DNA of 64,000 nt from JANNNF01 sp040385825 (GCA_040385825.1 JAZKGQ010000006.1:124001-188000); one strand, 5' to 3'. Counted from the stretch's first letter, positions 43,025 through 52,325 are shown. Made by a program: numbers and translations. The notes: generated by a model not told the origin, from the sequence alone.

Positions 43025-43845
43025 CCCTCGACGCGCTTTCTGCCGCCACTAATACCCATTGAACTTGCGATATCGGCAATAAATCCGCGTCCGATTTTCA
43101 ACCATTGCAAGTCATAGGGTATTTTCAGGCCAAGGTCGGAAATGGTGTAGGGTGACAGTACTTTTCCGAACTCGGGCAATGTGATCGTAGAATAGCGCAA
43201 GTATTCGTCCGGCAAGATCGGCTTGAACGAAAGGTTCAAACGGTCGGCAATCTGCTGTGCAATATCATTCACAATCAGCGGATGAGGGTGGTTGTGGGTC
43301 AGCATCACCACCCGGTCACGATAGCCGTTTCGGATCTGCGCGGCCACCTTGATGTCGGCACTTTCCTCACGCCGCTCCAATTCTGCAAGGCTATCGTCGA
43401 AGCGTTTCCTATGGCCAAAGTCCAGCGCTCCCGACCTGAAATCAGCAACAGTCTGCGCTAAGCCGTTGCTTTTGATATGTGCGATCACGATCTCCTCACC
43501 GATGACCCCGGAGTGCCCTTTCGCTCCACTTGTACCTTTCAAGACCCTGGCGCCGGGTGCACCACAAAGCGAATACAACCCATCAAGCCACAGATACGGC
43601 ATGAAGGTTATCCGCCCCGCAAACCGTGCACGCAGCACATCATGATGATCCGGGTTTTCAAGGTTCATGACAGGCTGCGTGACGATGTGGTCGCACCATT
43701 CCATCAGTTCGGTGGTTCGCTCGGGGTTATATTTTATCACACGTCGGGAATTGCCCGCGTATTCGCATTTTATTTTCGGATTGCGAGCGGCCAAGGCGTT
43801 CATGGCAGCTTCGGTCTGACAGTTGCCATAAAACAATATCTTCAT
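43021..43845 (-). CDS. WcbI-like polysaccharide biosynthesis acyltransferase family protein
   Basis: This 274-residue protein starts MKILFYGNCQTEAAMNAL, the opening of the WcbI family, and has further family segments ITFMPYLWLDGLYSLCG and VMLTHNHPHPLIVNDIAQQI (short form THNHPHP). WcbI, from Burkholderia capsule loci, binds coenzyme A and is thought to acylate capsule sugars. The gene is clearly AT-richer and uses codons less GC-biased than its neighbours, and it stands alone between core genes, so I infer transfer. GAGAG five bases ahead supports the ATG at 43845. Confidence 0.82.
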   Translation of the reverse strand: MKILFYGNCQTEAAMNALAARNPKIKCEYAGNSRRVIKYNPERTTELMEWCDHIVTQPVMNLENPDHHDVLRARFAGRITFMPYLWLDGLYSLCGAPGARVLKGTSGAKGHSGVIGEEIVIAHIKSNGLAQTVADFRSGALDFGHRKRFDDSLAELERREESADIKVAAQIRNGYRDRVVMLTHNHPHPLIVNDIAQQIADRLNLSFKPILPDEYLRYSTITLPEFGKVLSPYTISDLGLKIPYDLQWLKIGRGFIADIASSMGISGGRKRVEG

Positions 43846-44056
43846 CTGAACTCTCAATCATCACTGAAGTACTGACTATTTAGTCATATGTCGTAGTTTT
43901 TCAGTATAGTTTCAGCGGCAGAGATGCAAATGGCTTTATTTGACATGAGCAGCCTTGCTCCGGTCCGGGATCACCAGATTGCCCATACCCCCGGCTTGGC
44001 TCTACCCCGGCTTGGCGCTATAGGACGGCGGTGGGCAGCTGGCAGGGGCGCGGGTG

Positions 44057-45322
44057 ATGGATCATTTTCTGTATCGGAACGGTGTGCTGCACGCCGAGGA
44101 TGTGGCGATCCCTGACATTGCCGCCGCCGTGGGCACGCCCTTCTATGTCTATTCCACCGCCACTTTGGCGCGGCATTACCATCTGTTCACCGAAGCCCTG
44201 TCCCCCCTGCCGCATCTGGTGTGCTTTGCCATCAAGTCACTGTCCAATGTGGCCGTGCTGAAAACGCTTGGCGATCTGGGCGCGGGGATGGATGTGGTGT
44301 CGGGCGGCGAATATCTGCGCGCACGGGCGGCGGGCGTTCCGGGCGACCGGATCGTGTTTTCCGGCGTCGGCAAGACGCGAGACGAAATGCGGCTGGCACT
44401 GACCGGGGGCATCCGGCAGTTCAACGTGGAATCCGAACCCGAACTGCGGGCGCTGTCAGAAGTGGCGGTCAGTCTGGGCGTGGTGGCCCCCATCACCATC
44501 CGGGTGAACCCGGATGTCGATGCCAAGACGCATGAGAAGATCGCCACAGGCAAGAAGGAAAACAAGTTCGGCATTCCGATCGCCCGCGCGCCGGAAGTCT
44601 ATGCCGAGGCCGCCCGCCTGTCTGGCCTTCAGGTCATCGGCATCGACGTGCATATCGGCAGCCAGTTGACCGAGTTGGAACCGTTCGAGCAAGCCTATCT
44701 GAAGGTCGCCGACCTGACCCACCGCCTGCGGGCTGACGGCCACACCATCAGCCGGCTTGATCTGGGCGGCGGTCTGGGCATCCCCTATACCCGGTCGAAC
44801 GAGGCCCCGCCCCTGCCGCTGGAATATGGCGCGCTGATCAAGCGGACCCTTGGCCATCTGGGCTGCGAGATCGAGATTGAACCGGGCCGCCTGATTTCGG
44901 GCAACGCGGGCATCCTTGTGTCCTCGGTGATCTATGTGAAGAATGGCGAGGATCGTGATTTCCTGATCCTCGATGCCGCGATGAACGATCTGGTCCGCCC
45001 GTCGATGTATGGCGCGCATCATGACATTCTGACCGTGCGCGAACCCGTACCGGGAGCCGAAGCGCAGCCCTATGACGTGGTCGGCCCAGTGTGCGAAACC
45101 GGCGACACCTTTGCCAAGGGCCGCCCGATTGTGGCCGTGGGCGAAGGCGATCTGGTCGCCTTCCGGTCGGCGGGGGCCTATGGCGCGGTGATGGCGTCGG
45201 AATACAACACAAGGCCCCTGATCCCCGAAGTTTTGGTCAAAGGGGATCAATTCGCCGTCATAAGGGCACGTCCGACGTTTGACGAAATCCTGAAGCGCGA
45301 TACCATCCCGGAATGGTTGTGA
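44057..45322 (+). CDS. lysA: Diaminopimelate decarboxylase
   Basis: LysA makes L-lysine from meso-diaminopimelate with PLP. The 421-residue protein has VGTPFYVYSTATL and the PLP lysine in CFAIKSLSN (near residue 60), the phosphate-binding DLGGGLGIPY and the second-site CETGD. A GTG at 44054 directly before the ATG is a possible alternate start. The sequence is complete. The TIGR02302 gene follows 28 bases later on the same strand. Confidence 0.97.
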   Translation: MDHFLYRNGVLHAEDVAIPDIAAAVGTPFYVYSTATLARHYHLFTEALSPLPHLVCFAIKSLSNVAVLKTLGDLGAGMDVVSGGEYLRARAAGVPGDRIVFSGVGKTRDEMRLALTGGIRQFNVESEPELRALSEVAVSLGVVAPITIRVNPDVDAKTHEKIATGKKENKFGIPIARAPEVYAEAARLSGLQVIGIDVHIGSQLTELEPFEQAYLKVADLTHRLRADGHTISRLDLGGGLGIPYTRSNEAPPLPLEYGALIKRTLGHLGCEIEIEPGRLISGNAGILVSSVIYVKNGEDRDFLILDAAMNDLVRPSMYGAHHDILTVREPVPGAEAQPYDVVGPVCETGDTFAKGRPIVAVGEGDLVAFRSAGAYGAVMASEYNTRPLIPEVLVKGDQFAVIRARPTFDEILKRDTIPEWL

Positions 45323-45350
45323 CACCCCGTCACGCCCGATGGCAGGTGGC

Positions 45351-47843
45351 ATGACGGAACAGGGTATCCACGCGGCGTTGAAACGGCTGGTTTGGCCCAT
45401 GCGGCTGACCCTGATCGGGTTGTGGGCCGAACGGCTTGCCCGCGCCTTCTGGCCGCTGTGGACGATTGCCATTTCCGCGCTGGCCGCCCTGGCCTTTGGC
45501 GTGCAGGATCATGGCCCGCTTGAAGCGGTCTGGGCCGGGCTTGGGCTTGTCGCCCTGGCTCTGCTGGCCGCCTTGGGGCTGGGCCTGCGCCGCTTTCGCA
45601 AACCCAGTGCTGCGGATGCGCTGACCCGGCTGGACTCCACCCTGCCCGGCCACCCGATTGCGGCGCTGCAAGACACGCAGGCGATTGGCACCACGGATGC
45701 GGCGTCGATGGCGGTGTGGCAGGCCCATCAGGCGCGGATGGCGGCGCGGGCGGCGGGGGCGAAACCGGTGGCCCCCGACCTGCGCCTGTCGTCGCGCGAC
45801 CCGTTCGCGCTGCGCTATGTCGGGTTGACGGCGCTGGTGATGGCGCTGCTGTTCGGGTCTTTGTGGCGGGTGGCCTCGGTGTCGGGCATCGCCCCCGGTG
45901 CCGCCGAGGCGATGCAGGGACCGACCTGGGAAGGCTGGGCACAACCGCCCGCCTATACCGGCAAGCCGTCGCTGTATCTGAACGACATCACGGCGGAAAC
46001 GCTGACCCTGCCTGCGGGCAGCCGTATCCAGTTGCGCACCTATGGCGAGGTGGGCGCGCTGACCGTGACGCAAAGCGTCAGCGGGATCGTGGACCCTGCC
46101 CCCAAAGCGGCCGATATGCCGGTGGACGGCACCAAGGGGGTGCATGATTTTGTCGTGCTGCAATCGGGCAAGCTGGCGATTGACGGGCCTGGGGGGCGCG
46201 CATGGCAGATCATCGCAACACCAGACACAGGCCCCACTGTGGCGGTCAAGGGTGAGGTGGGCCGCGAGGCTGACGGGCGGTTCAAGCAGGGTTTTGCCGC
46301 GACCGACGATTACGGCGTCACAAGCGGGCAGGTGACCATCGCGCTGGACCTGTCACGGGTGGACCGCCGCTTTGGCCTGACCATCGACCCCGAACCGATC
46401 GACCCCGTGGTGCTGGACCTGCCGCTGCCGCTGACCGGCAAACGCACCGATTATACCGAAACCCTGATCGACGATCTGTCGGAGCACGCCTTTGCCAACC
46501 TGCCCGTCACGCTGACCTTTGCCGTCAACGATGCGGCGGGGCAGACCGGGACGGCGGCCCCCTTGGCGATCACCTTGCCGGGCAAGCGGTTCTTCGACCC
46601 GCTGGCCGCTGCGATCATCGAATTGCGCCGCGACATCTTGTGGAACCGCGCCAACGCGCCAACCACGGTGATGATCCTGAAGGCGATCACCAACCAGCCC
46701 GACGGCTTTATCCGCAACGCCACCGTCGGCACCCGCCTGCGGGTGGCGCTGCGCGATCTGGATGCCAACGCGCTTGACCTGACCACCGAAAAGCGCGACG
46801 CGCTGGCCGCCGAACTGTGGGAGATTGCCCTTCTGGTGGAAGAAGGCGATCTGGCCAACGCGCTGGAACGCCTGCGCCGGTCGCAAGACAAACTGGACGA
46901 GGCGATCCGCAACGGGGCCTCGCCCGAGGAAATCGAACGGCTGATGCAGGAAATGCAGCAGGCACTGAACGAATACACCCGCGAACTGGCCGAACAGGCG
47001 CAGCGCGACCCGAACCAGCAACAGCAGCAGAACACCGAAGGCATGCAGTTCTCGGCCGATCAGATGCAGCAGATGCTGGACAAGCTGGAACAGCTGATGA
47101 AGGAAGGCCGCACCGCCGAAGCGGCCGAGTTGATGGAACAGCTGCGCCAGTTGATGGAAAACATGCGCGTCACCCAGGGCCAGGGTCAGGGACAGGGGCA
47201 AGGGCAATCCATGCAGGGCCTGTCCGAAACGCTGCGCGACCAGCAGGGCCTGTCGGACGATGCCTTCCGCGACCTGCAACAGGGCCAGCAGGACGGCCAA
47301 CCCGGCGAGGGGCCACAGCAGGGCGAGGGTGAAGGACAGGATCAGGGGTCGCTGACCGACCGTCAGCGCGGCTTGCGCGAACGTCTGAACGATCTGCAAT
47401 CCGGGCAACTGCCCGGTGACGGGTCCGAAGAAGCCGAGGCCGGGCGGCGCGAGTTAGACCGCGCAGGCCGCGCGATGAAAGAGGCCGAACAGGCCCTGCG
47501 CGACGGCGATCTGCCGGGTGCGATGGACCGTCAGGCCGAAGCGATGGAGGCCCTGCGCGAAGGCATGCGCAACTTTGGCGATGCCTTGGCACAGGAACAG
47601 CGCCAGCAGGGCACCGCCCAGCAGGGCGATCAGCCCGGTGCGCCCGACCCCAATGGCCAGCGCGACCCGCTGGGCCGTGATCCCGGCAATTCGGCGCGCA
47701 TCGGGTCTGACCGCAACATGCTGCAAGAAGATCCGGGTCGCCGCGCACAGGCCCTGCTGGACGAAATCCGCCGCCGGTCGGGCGAACAGACCCGGCCGGG
47801 CGACGAACTGGATTATCTGCGCCGTCTGCTGGACATGTTCTGA
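45351..47843 (+). CDS. TIGR02302 family membrane protein (DUF4175)
   Basis: This 830-residue protein has N-terminal hydrophobic segments (about 30-75 and 160-180) and a long periplasmic-looking middle. The last third (about 520-830) is glutamine-, glycine- and asparagine-rich with helical coiled-coil stretches (MQEMQQALNEYTRELAEQAQ, 20 residues, near 527) and runs such as QGQGQGQGQ. This is the pattern of the TIGR02302/DUF4175 family that follows lysA in many alphaproteobacteria; function unknown. The start is taken at ATG 45351 (AGG just upstream); ATG 45339 would add four residues. Confidence 0.88.
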   Translation: MTEQGIHAALKRLVWPMRLTLIGLWAERLARAFWPLWTIAISALAALAFGVQDHGPLEAVWAGLGLVALALLAALGLGLRRFRKPSAADALTRLDSTLPGHPIAALQDTQAIGTTDAASMAVWQAHQARMAARAAGAKPVAPDLRLSSRDPFALRYVGLTALVMALLFGSLWRVASVSGIAPGAAEAMQGPTWEGWAQPPAYTGKPSLYLNDITAETLTLPAGSRIQLRTYGEVGALTVTQSVSGIVDPAPKAADMPVDGTKGVHDFVVLQSGKLAIDGPGGRAWQIIATPDTGPTVAVKGEVGREADGRFKQGFAATDDYGVTSGQVTIALDLSRVDRRFGLTIDPEPIDPVVLDLPLPLTGKRTDYTETLIDDLSEHAFANLPVTLTFAVNDAAGQTGTAAPLAITLPGKRFFDPLAAAIIELRRDILWNRANAPTTVMILKAITNQPDGFIRNATVGTRLRVALRDLDANALDLTTEKRDALAAELWEIALLVEEGDLANALERLRRSQDKLDEAIRNGASPEEIERLMQEMQQALNEYTRELAEQAQRDPNQQQQQNTEGMQFSADQMQQMLDKLEQLMKEGRTAEAAELMEQLRQLMENMRVTQGQGQGQGQGQSMQGLSETLRDQQGLSDDAFRDLQQGQQDGQPGEGPQQGEGEGQDQGSLTDRQRGLRERLNDLQSGQLPGDGSEEAEAGRRELDRAGRAMKEAEQALRDGDLPGAMDRQAEAMEALREGMRNFGDALAQEQRQQGTAQQGDQPGAPDPNGQRDPLGRDPGNSARIGSDRNMLQEDPGRRAQALLDEIRRRSGEQTRPGDELDYLRRLLDMF

Positions 47844-47867
47844 CGGGCGTGGGTTACCGGGGTTTGG

Positions 47868-48737
47868 TTACGCCCCGCGCCCGTTCAGCGCGGTGGTGGC
47901 CTGCTGCATGATGCCGTCAAGCCACAGCCGGATGGCATCGACCTGCGCCACAAAGCGGTTCAGCATGTCTGCCGAGGCCGGAAACTGTTCGGCCAGCCGC
48001 GGGGCCGCGACATAGGCCACCACAAACACCACCGCCAGAATCAACATCAGCACGAACCCGGACTTGAACCCGCTGCGGGGTCTAGTCAGGTCTGGCAACG
48101 CATCGATCTGTTCGTCGGCATCGCGGGTCTGGGTGGTCGACCGCAGGGTGGAGTTGATTTCCTCGACATCCGGCAGCAGGTCACGCCGCGCCGCCGGTTT
48201 GGGCGGCGGGGGCGGGGCGGCATCGGGGTTCTGCCCCTTCAGCATCGCCAGCCTGCGCTGCGTGGGCGACAGCGACGAGGCCGCTTCCAGCCCCATCTCT
48301 GTCTGCGTTTCCAGCGCGCGGGGTTCTTCGACGCGGCGGGCCTGCACTTCGCGCTCGGCTTCTTCGCGCAGCACGGCCAGCAGGCTTTCGTCCAGCCCGC
48401 GGGGTTTCGCCTCTGCCATCGGTGCCGCTGGCACCGGGGCCTCCATCCCCTCGTCTTCCTCTGGCTCGGCAAAGGCCGGGGGGGGCGGGGCAGGCTGTGC
48501 GGCGGCAGGCTGCGCGGGCGGTTCTGGCGGGGTATAGGCTGGCGGGCTGGTGTCTGTCAGGGCGGCGATATCGTCGCCAAACAGGTTGGCTTCCTCTGCC
48601 GCCTCGGCCTCGGCCTGGGGGGGCATCTGAAACCAGGCGTGACCGCAGTTCGAGCACTGAACATCGCGCCCCGCCTCGGGGATGGCGGTGTCGGCCACTT
48701 CGTATTGCGCATCACAGTTCGGGCAAACCAGCCGCAT
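47868..48737 (-). CDS. MJ0042-type zinc-ribbon protein with membrane anchor
   Basis: This 289-residue protein opens with a zinc ribbon, MRLVCPNCDAQYEV and VQCSNCGHAWF (four cysteines). A long Pro/Ala/Glu-rich, probably disordered region follows (about 40-190). One membrane helix is at about 231-250 (SGFVLMLILAVVFVVAYVAAP), then a short helical tail. Family members are seen opposite ftsEX in Rhodobacteraceae, with no known function. The gene is divergent from ftsE across 166 bases that contain a small hairpin. Confidence 0.85.
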   Translation of the reverse strand: MRLVCPNCDAQYEVADTAIPEAGRDVQCSNCGHAWFQMPPQAEAEAAEEANLFGDDIAALTDTSPPAYTPPEPPAQPAAAQPAPPPPAFAEPEEDEGMEAPVPAAPMAEAKPRGLDESLLAVLREEAEREVQARRVEEPRALETQTEMGLEAASSLSPTQRRLAMLKGQNPDAAPPPPPKPAARRDLLPDVEEINSTLRSTTQTRDADEQIDALPDLTRPRSGFKSGFVLMLILAVVFVVAYVAAPRLAEQFPASADMLNRFVAQVDAIRLWLDGIMQQATTALNGRGA

Positions 48738-48806
48738 CGGTACGTTCTCCAGCCGTCAAATGCGGCTTTGCTTTCGTAGTTGTAGCAACGATACCCAAGC
48801 TATCCA

Positions 48807-48826
48807 AGAGTTTGTCGCCAAACTCT
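48807..48826. promoter_or_regulatory. Short perfect inverted repeat upstream of ftsE
   Basis: AGAGTTTG (48807-48814) and CAAACTCT (48819-48826) pair perfectly around a TCGC loop, about 80 bases ahead of ftsE and 70 bases ahead of the zinc-ribbon gene. In the middle of a divergent region it could be a binding site for a dimeric regulator, or an RNA hairpin in the ftsE leader. Confidence 0.35.
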
Positions 48827-48903
48827 GTGCAATCGTTAACGCCTGTGCGATTGAAACCGCAGCCGCCATCGGCAATGCTGGCGCGCAAACGAGGAGTGGC
48901 CGG

Positions 48904-49575
48904 GTGATCGCCTTTGAAAATGTCGCCTACAACTATGGTGGGGGGGAGCTTCTGTCCGACGTGTCCCTGCGCCTTGCCCCCGGATCGTTCCATTTTCTGA
49001 CCGGCCCGTCTGGCGCGGGCAAGACCACATTCCTGAAACTGGGCTATGCCGAATTGCTGCCCACGGCGGGGCGGGTCACGATCTTTGACCGCGATGTGCG
49101 GTCGCTCAGCCGCGATGACGTGGCCCGCACAAGGCGCAGGATCGGCGTGGTGCATCAGGATTGCCAGTTTCTGGACCATCTGCCGCTGGCCGCCAATGTG
49201 CAATTGCCGCTGACCGTTTCGGGCAAGGCCGGGTCGGCGCGCGATCTGACGGACCTGCTGTCCTGGGTCGGGCTGGAAAAGCTGGCCGATGCGCTGCCGC
49301 CGTCCTTGTCGGGCGGGGAACGGCAAAGGGCGGCGCTGGCGCGGGCGGTGATCATGGGGCCGGATGTCATTCTGGCCGATGAACCCACCGGCAACGTCGA
49401 TTGGGACATGTCGCTGCGGCTGCTGACGCTGCTGGTGGAACTGAACCGGATGGGCAAGACCATCGTGGTCGCCACCCATGACCTGAACCTGATCCGGCAA
49501 GCCAAATCGCAGGTCGCGGCCCGCGTGCTGCGCATCAGCAAACGCCGCATCCAGCTTGCGGGGGCCGATCTGTGA
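48904..49575 (+). CDS. ftsE: Cell division ATP-binding protein FtsE
   Basis: FtsE is the ATPase of the FtsEX complex that controls peptidoglycan hydrolases at the septum. The 223-residue ABC protein has Walker A GPSGAGKTT, the signature LSGGERQR and Walker B VILADEPTGNVD. The start is GTG at 48904, preceded by GAGGAG; upstream in-frame ATGs give a non-family extension. ftsX begins in its stop codon (GTGA). Confidence 0.95.
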   Translation: MIAFENVAYNYGGGELLSDVSLRLAPGSFHFLTGPSGAGKTTFLKLGYAELLPTAGRVTIFDRDVRSLSRDDVARTRRRIGVVHQDCQFLDHLPLAANVQLPLTVSGKAGSARDLTDLLSWVGLEKLADALPPSLSGGERQRAALARAVIMGPDVILADEPTGNVDWDMSLRLLTLLVELNRMGKTIVVATHDLNLIRQAKSQVAARVLRISKRRIQLAGADL

Positions 49576-50474
49576 CCCTGCCAAAGGCCCTGTCCGATTT
49601 CCTGTCGCCCGATGGCCATTCCAGCCGGGTGGTGCCGCCGTCGGGCCATACAGCCTGGCTGACCTCGTTCACCGCGGGGGCGATGACCTTTCTGGCCGTG
49701 TTCGCGCTGGCGTTGTCGCTGGCCTCGGGGCGGCTGGCGGATCGGTGGTCAGACGCGCTGGCCCGCACCGCCACCATCCGCCTTGCCGCCCCTGAAGGCC
49801 AGGTGGATCAGCAGACCGCCGCCGTGCTGGCCCTGCTGGCCACCACCCCCGGCATCGCATCGTCCCGCGCCCTGACCGATGCCGAACAGCGCAAACTGCT
49901 GGAGCCGTGGTTCGGTCCCGACCTGCCGATTGACGCGCTGCCCATTCCCCGGCTGATCGAAGTGGTCGAGGATGGCACCGGCTATGACGGCGAAGGCCTG
50001 CGCCAGCGCCTTGCCGCCGAAGCCCCCGGCGCGGTGCTGGATGACCACACCCGCTGGCGCAGGCCGCTGGCCGAGGCCGCGGGGCGGCTGCGGTTGCTGG
50101 GGCTGGTGTCCATCGTGCTGATCCTTGCCACCATGGGCGCGATGATCACCCTTGCCGCCAATGCGGCACTGGCGGCGAATGCGCAGGTGATCAAGGTGCT
50201 GCGGCTGGTGGGTGCCAAGGACAGCTACATCGCCCGCGCCTTTGTGCGCCGGTTCACCCTGCGGGCGCTGACCGGGGCGGCGGCTGGCGCGCTGGCCGGG
50301 CTGATCGGGGTGGCGCTGCTGCCATCTGCCGATGCGGCGGGCGGGTTTCTGACCGGGCTTGGCTTTCAGGGCACGGGGTGGCTGTGGCCGTTCGTCCTGC
50401 CACCGCTTGCGGCCGCCGTGGCCTTTGCCGCCACCCGCCATGCCGCCCACACAAAACTCAAGGAGTTGACATGA
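49572..50474 (+). CDS. ftsX: Cell division membrane protein FtsX
   Basis: FtsX is the membrane partner of FtsE. The 300-residue protein has a first membrane helix at about 35-57, a periplasmic domain (about 60-170), and three C-terminal helices (from about 178, LLGLVSIVLILATMGAMI, and about 235 and 270). VIKVLRLVGAKDSYIARAF is the conserved cytoplasmic coupling loop. It starts with GTG overlapping ftsE and overlaps plsC by ATGA. Confidence 0.93.
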   Translation: MTLPKALSDFLSPDGHSSRVVPPSGHTAWLTSFTAGAMTFLAVFALALSLASGRLADRWSDALARTATIRLAAPEGQVDQQTAAVLALLATTPGIASSRALTDAEQRKLLEPWFGPDLPIDALPIPRLIEVVEDGTGYDGEGLRQRLAAEAPGAVLDDHTRWRRPLAEAAGRLRLLGLVSIVLILATMGAMITLAANAALAANAQVIKVLRLVGAKDSYIARAFVRRFTLRALTGAAAGALAGLIGVALLPSADAAGGFLTGLGFQGTGWLWPFVLPPLAAAVAFAATRHAAHTKLKELT

Positions 50475-51199
50475 TCGCCATTCGTTGGGTGTTGTCGCTG
50501 ATCTTTGTCGTGCAGATGTATCTGGCGATGGCGGTGTTTGCCGTGGTCTTTGCGCCTTGGGCACTGTTTTCGCGCCGGGGGGCCTATGCCGCCATGCACG
50601 GCTATTGCGCCTGGGTGATCTTTACCCTGCGCCTGCTGTGCGGGTTGCGTTGCGAGGTGCGGGGCACGCCCCCCACCGATGAAGTGGTGGTGGCCGCCAA
50701 GCATCAGAGCTTCCTTGACATCATGATGATCTTTCACGCCGTCCCGCAGGGCAAGTTCATCATGAAGCGCGAGCTTATCTATACGCCTTTCCTTGGCCAA
50801 TATGCCCTGCGCATCGGTTGTGTGCCGCTGGACCGGGGCAAGCGCGGGGCGGCGATTGCCCAGATGAAGGCCGATGTGGCCAAAGGCACCGTGCATCCGG
50901 GGCAGTTGATCATCTATCCGCAGGGCACCCGCGTCGCCCCCGGCGTGAAGGTGCCCTACAAGGTGGGCACCGGGCTGCTGTACGATCAGCTTGGCCAACC
51001 CTGCGTGCCGGTGGCGACCAATGTGGGCGTGTTCTGGCCCAAGCGCGGCATCCTGCGCCATCCCGGTGTGGCGGTGGTCGAATTTCTGCCCGCCATCCCG
51101 CCCGGCAAACCCGTGCCCGCCTTCATGAAGCAACTTGAGGCCGACATCGAGGTGGCCTCTGACGCGCTGCTGGCCGAGGCCGGCTTCAGGCGGGCGTAG
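50471..51199 (+). CDS. plsC: 1-acyl-sn-glycerol-3-phosphate acyltransferase
   Basis: PlsC adds the second acyl chain to lysophosphatidic acid. The 242-residue protein has an N-terminal hydrophobic region (about 5-30) and the HX4D active site HQSFLD at about residue 77. Motif III reads YPQGTR where most family members have a Glu (FPEGTR), a notable change. PVATNVGVFWP matches motif IV. It overlaps ftsX by four bases and ends three bases before the TfoX-like gene. Confidence 0.92.
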   Translation: MIAIRWVLSLIFVVQMYLAMAVFAVVFAPWALFSRRGAYAAMHGYCAWVIFTLRLLCGLRCEVRGTPPTDEVVVAAKHQSFLDIMMIFHAVPQGKFIMKRELIYTPFLGQYALRIGCVPLDRGKRGAAIAQMKADVAKGTVHPGQLIIYPQGTRVAPGVKVPYKVGTGLLYDQLGQPCVPVATNVGVFWPKRGILRHPGVAVVEFLPAIPPGKPVPAFMKQLEADIEVASDALLAEAGFRRA

Positions 51200-51202
51200 G
51201 CA

Positions 51203-51532
51203 ATGGCGACCTCACCTGCCACCGTTGACCACATGCTTGACGCGCTGGCCCCGCTGCCGGTGACCGCGCGCAAGATGTTTGGCGAATATGCGCTGTATCT
51301 GGATGGCCGGGTGGTGGCGCTGATCTGCAACGACGATCTGTTCGTCAAACCCACGGTGGGATCGGTGGCCCTGTTGGCCGATGGCCCGATGGCACCGCCC
51401 TATCCGGGGGCCAAGCCGCATTATCTGGCGACTGACCTGCTGGATGATGTGGACCGTTTGACTGCCGCCCTGCTAGCGGTGGCGGCAGATGTGCCGCCGC
51501 CAAAGCCGAAGAAACCCAAGGTCAGGACATAG
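51203..51532 (+). CDS. TfoX/Sxy N-terminal domain protein
   Basis: This 109-residue protein has VTARKMFGEYALYLDGRVVALICNDDLFVKPT, the core of the TfoX N-terminal domain (short form ARKMFGEYALY). TfoX/Sxy activates competence genes in Gammaproteobacteria, but short single-domain versions in alphaproteobacteria have no proven role. The tail PPPKPKKPKVRT is basic. It lies just downstream of plsC and its stop overlaps a convergent gene by 11 bases. Confidence 0.88.
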   Translation: MATSPATVDHMLDALAPLPVTARKMFGEYALYLDGRVVALICNDDLFVKPTVGSVALLADGPMAPPYPGAKPHYLATDLLDDVDRLTAALLAVAADVPPPKPKKPKVRT

Positions 51533-52013
51533 GGCAGTCCGACACCGCCAGATCGATCGCCAGCCGGGCGTCCGGCCCGTATTGCAGGCCTGCGACGTTT
51601 ATGTACAGCCCGCCGCCGTCACTTTGGATCGCGTCCGGGGCAAGGGTCATGGTGCTGGCGGCCGCATCCACCGCCGCGCCGTCAAACAACGCGCAGTCGG
51701 TTGCAAAGCGCAGGACATAGCCGTTGAACCTTGCGGCAAAAAACGCGCCCGCCCCGCGCGGATAGCTCAGCTCGATCCGCGATGGCCCGATTTCCACCGT
51801 CACCGGCACCACGTCCAGCCCGCCGGTCAGACCTTCGGGTTCCAGCCCGAATTCCACCCCCGGCCCCACCATCACCGTGCGCCCGCGCGCGGCCAGATAG
51901 GGCTGTGCCGGGTCGTCATAGGTCAGCACGGTAAAGGTGACCAGACGCCCCTCCAGCGACCCGGCCGATGCCGTGCCCGCCATCAGGATGGCAAGGCACA
52001 GCGCCCGGATCAT
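51522..52013 (-). CDS. Secreted hypothetical protein
   Basis: This 163-residue protein has a signal peptide (RALCLAILMAGTASAG) and a small beta-rich body with VMVGPGVEFGLEPEG and SRIELSYPRGAG, plus two cysteines (DCALF, DCPMS) that may form a disulfide. No family is recognised. The ATG at 52013 is four bases inside the sugE stop, so the two are translated together. It probably acts in the periplasm. Confidence 0.75.
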   Translation of the reverse strand: MIRALCLAILMAGTASAGSLEGRLVTFTVLTYDDPAQPYLAARGRTVMVGPGVEFGLEPEGLTGGLDVVPVTVEIGPSRIELSYPRGAGAFFAARFNGYVLRFATDCALFDGAAVDAAASTMTLAPDAIQSDGGGLYINVAGLQYGPDARLAIDLAVSDCPMS

Positions 52014-52324
52014 GCCAGTTTCAGCGCGATGATCCCGCCAAGGATCAGCAAGACCCCGCCCACCCGCAGCGCATTGACCGGCTCGCCGAACAGGAACACC
52101 GCCGCCACCGCCGTACCAATCGCGCCGATGCCGACCCAGACCGCATAGGCGGTGCCCACCGGCAGGTCTTTCATCGCAAGCGCCAGCAGCCAGAAGGACG
52201 CCACCGCCCCGATCAGGGTCAGCGCACTGGGCAGGGGTCTGGTGAAGCCGTCCGAATACTTCAACCCCAGGGCCCAGCCTGTTTCCAGCATTCCGGCCAG
52301 CAGAACCAACAGCCACGGGTTCAT
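52010..52324 (-). CDS. SMR family transporter, SugE/Gdx-like
   Basis: This 104-residue protein has four membrane helices and the small multidrug resistance pattern. The first helix contains the essential Glu in LLAGMLETGWALGLKYSDG, where the WALGLKYS segment is typical of SugE/Gdx proteins that export guanidinium. GTAYAVWVGIGAIG is the third-helix motif. It starts 2 bases after the accA stop region on the same strand. No guanidine riboswitch is visible upstream because it follows accA directly. Confidence 0.9.
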   Translation of the reverse strand: MNPWLLVLLAGMLETGWALGLKYSDGFTRPLPSALTLIGAVASFWLLALAMKDLPVGTAYAVWVGIGAIGTAVAAVFLFGEPVNALRVGGVLLILGGIIALKLA

Positions 52325-52325
52325 G

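Noticed and set aside
43924..44056. A short frame starting at 43924 ahead of lysA
   Set aside because: It runs into the lysA start in another frame, has no motif or good ribosome site, and looks like leader sequence.
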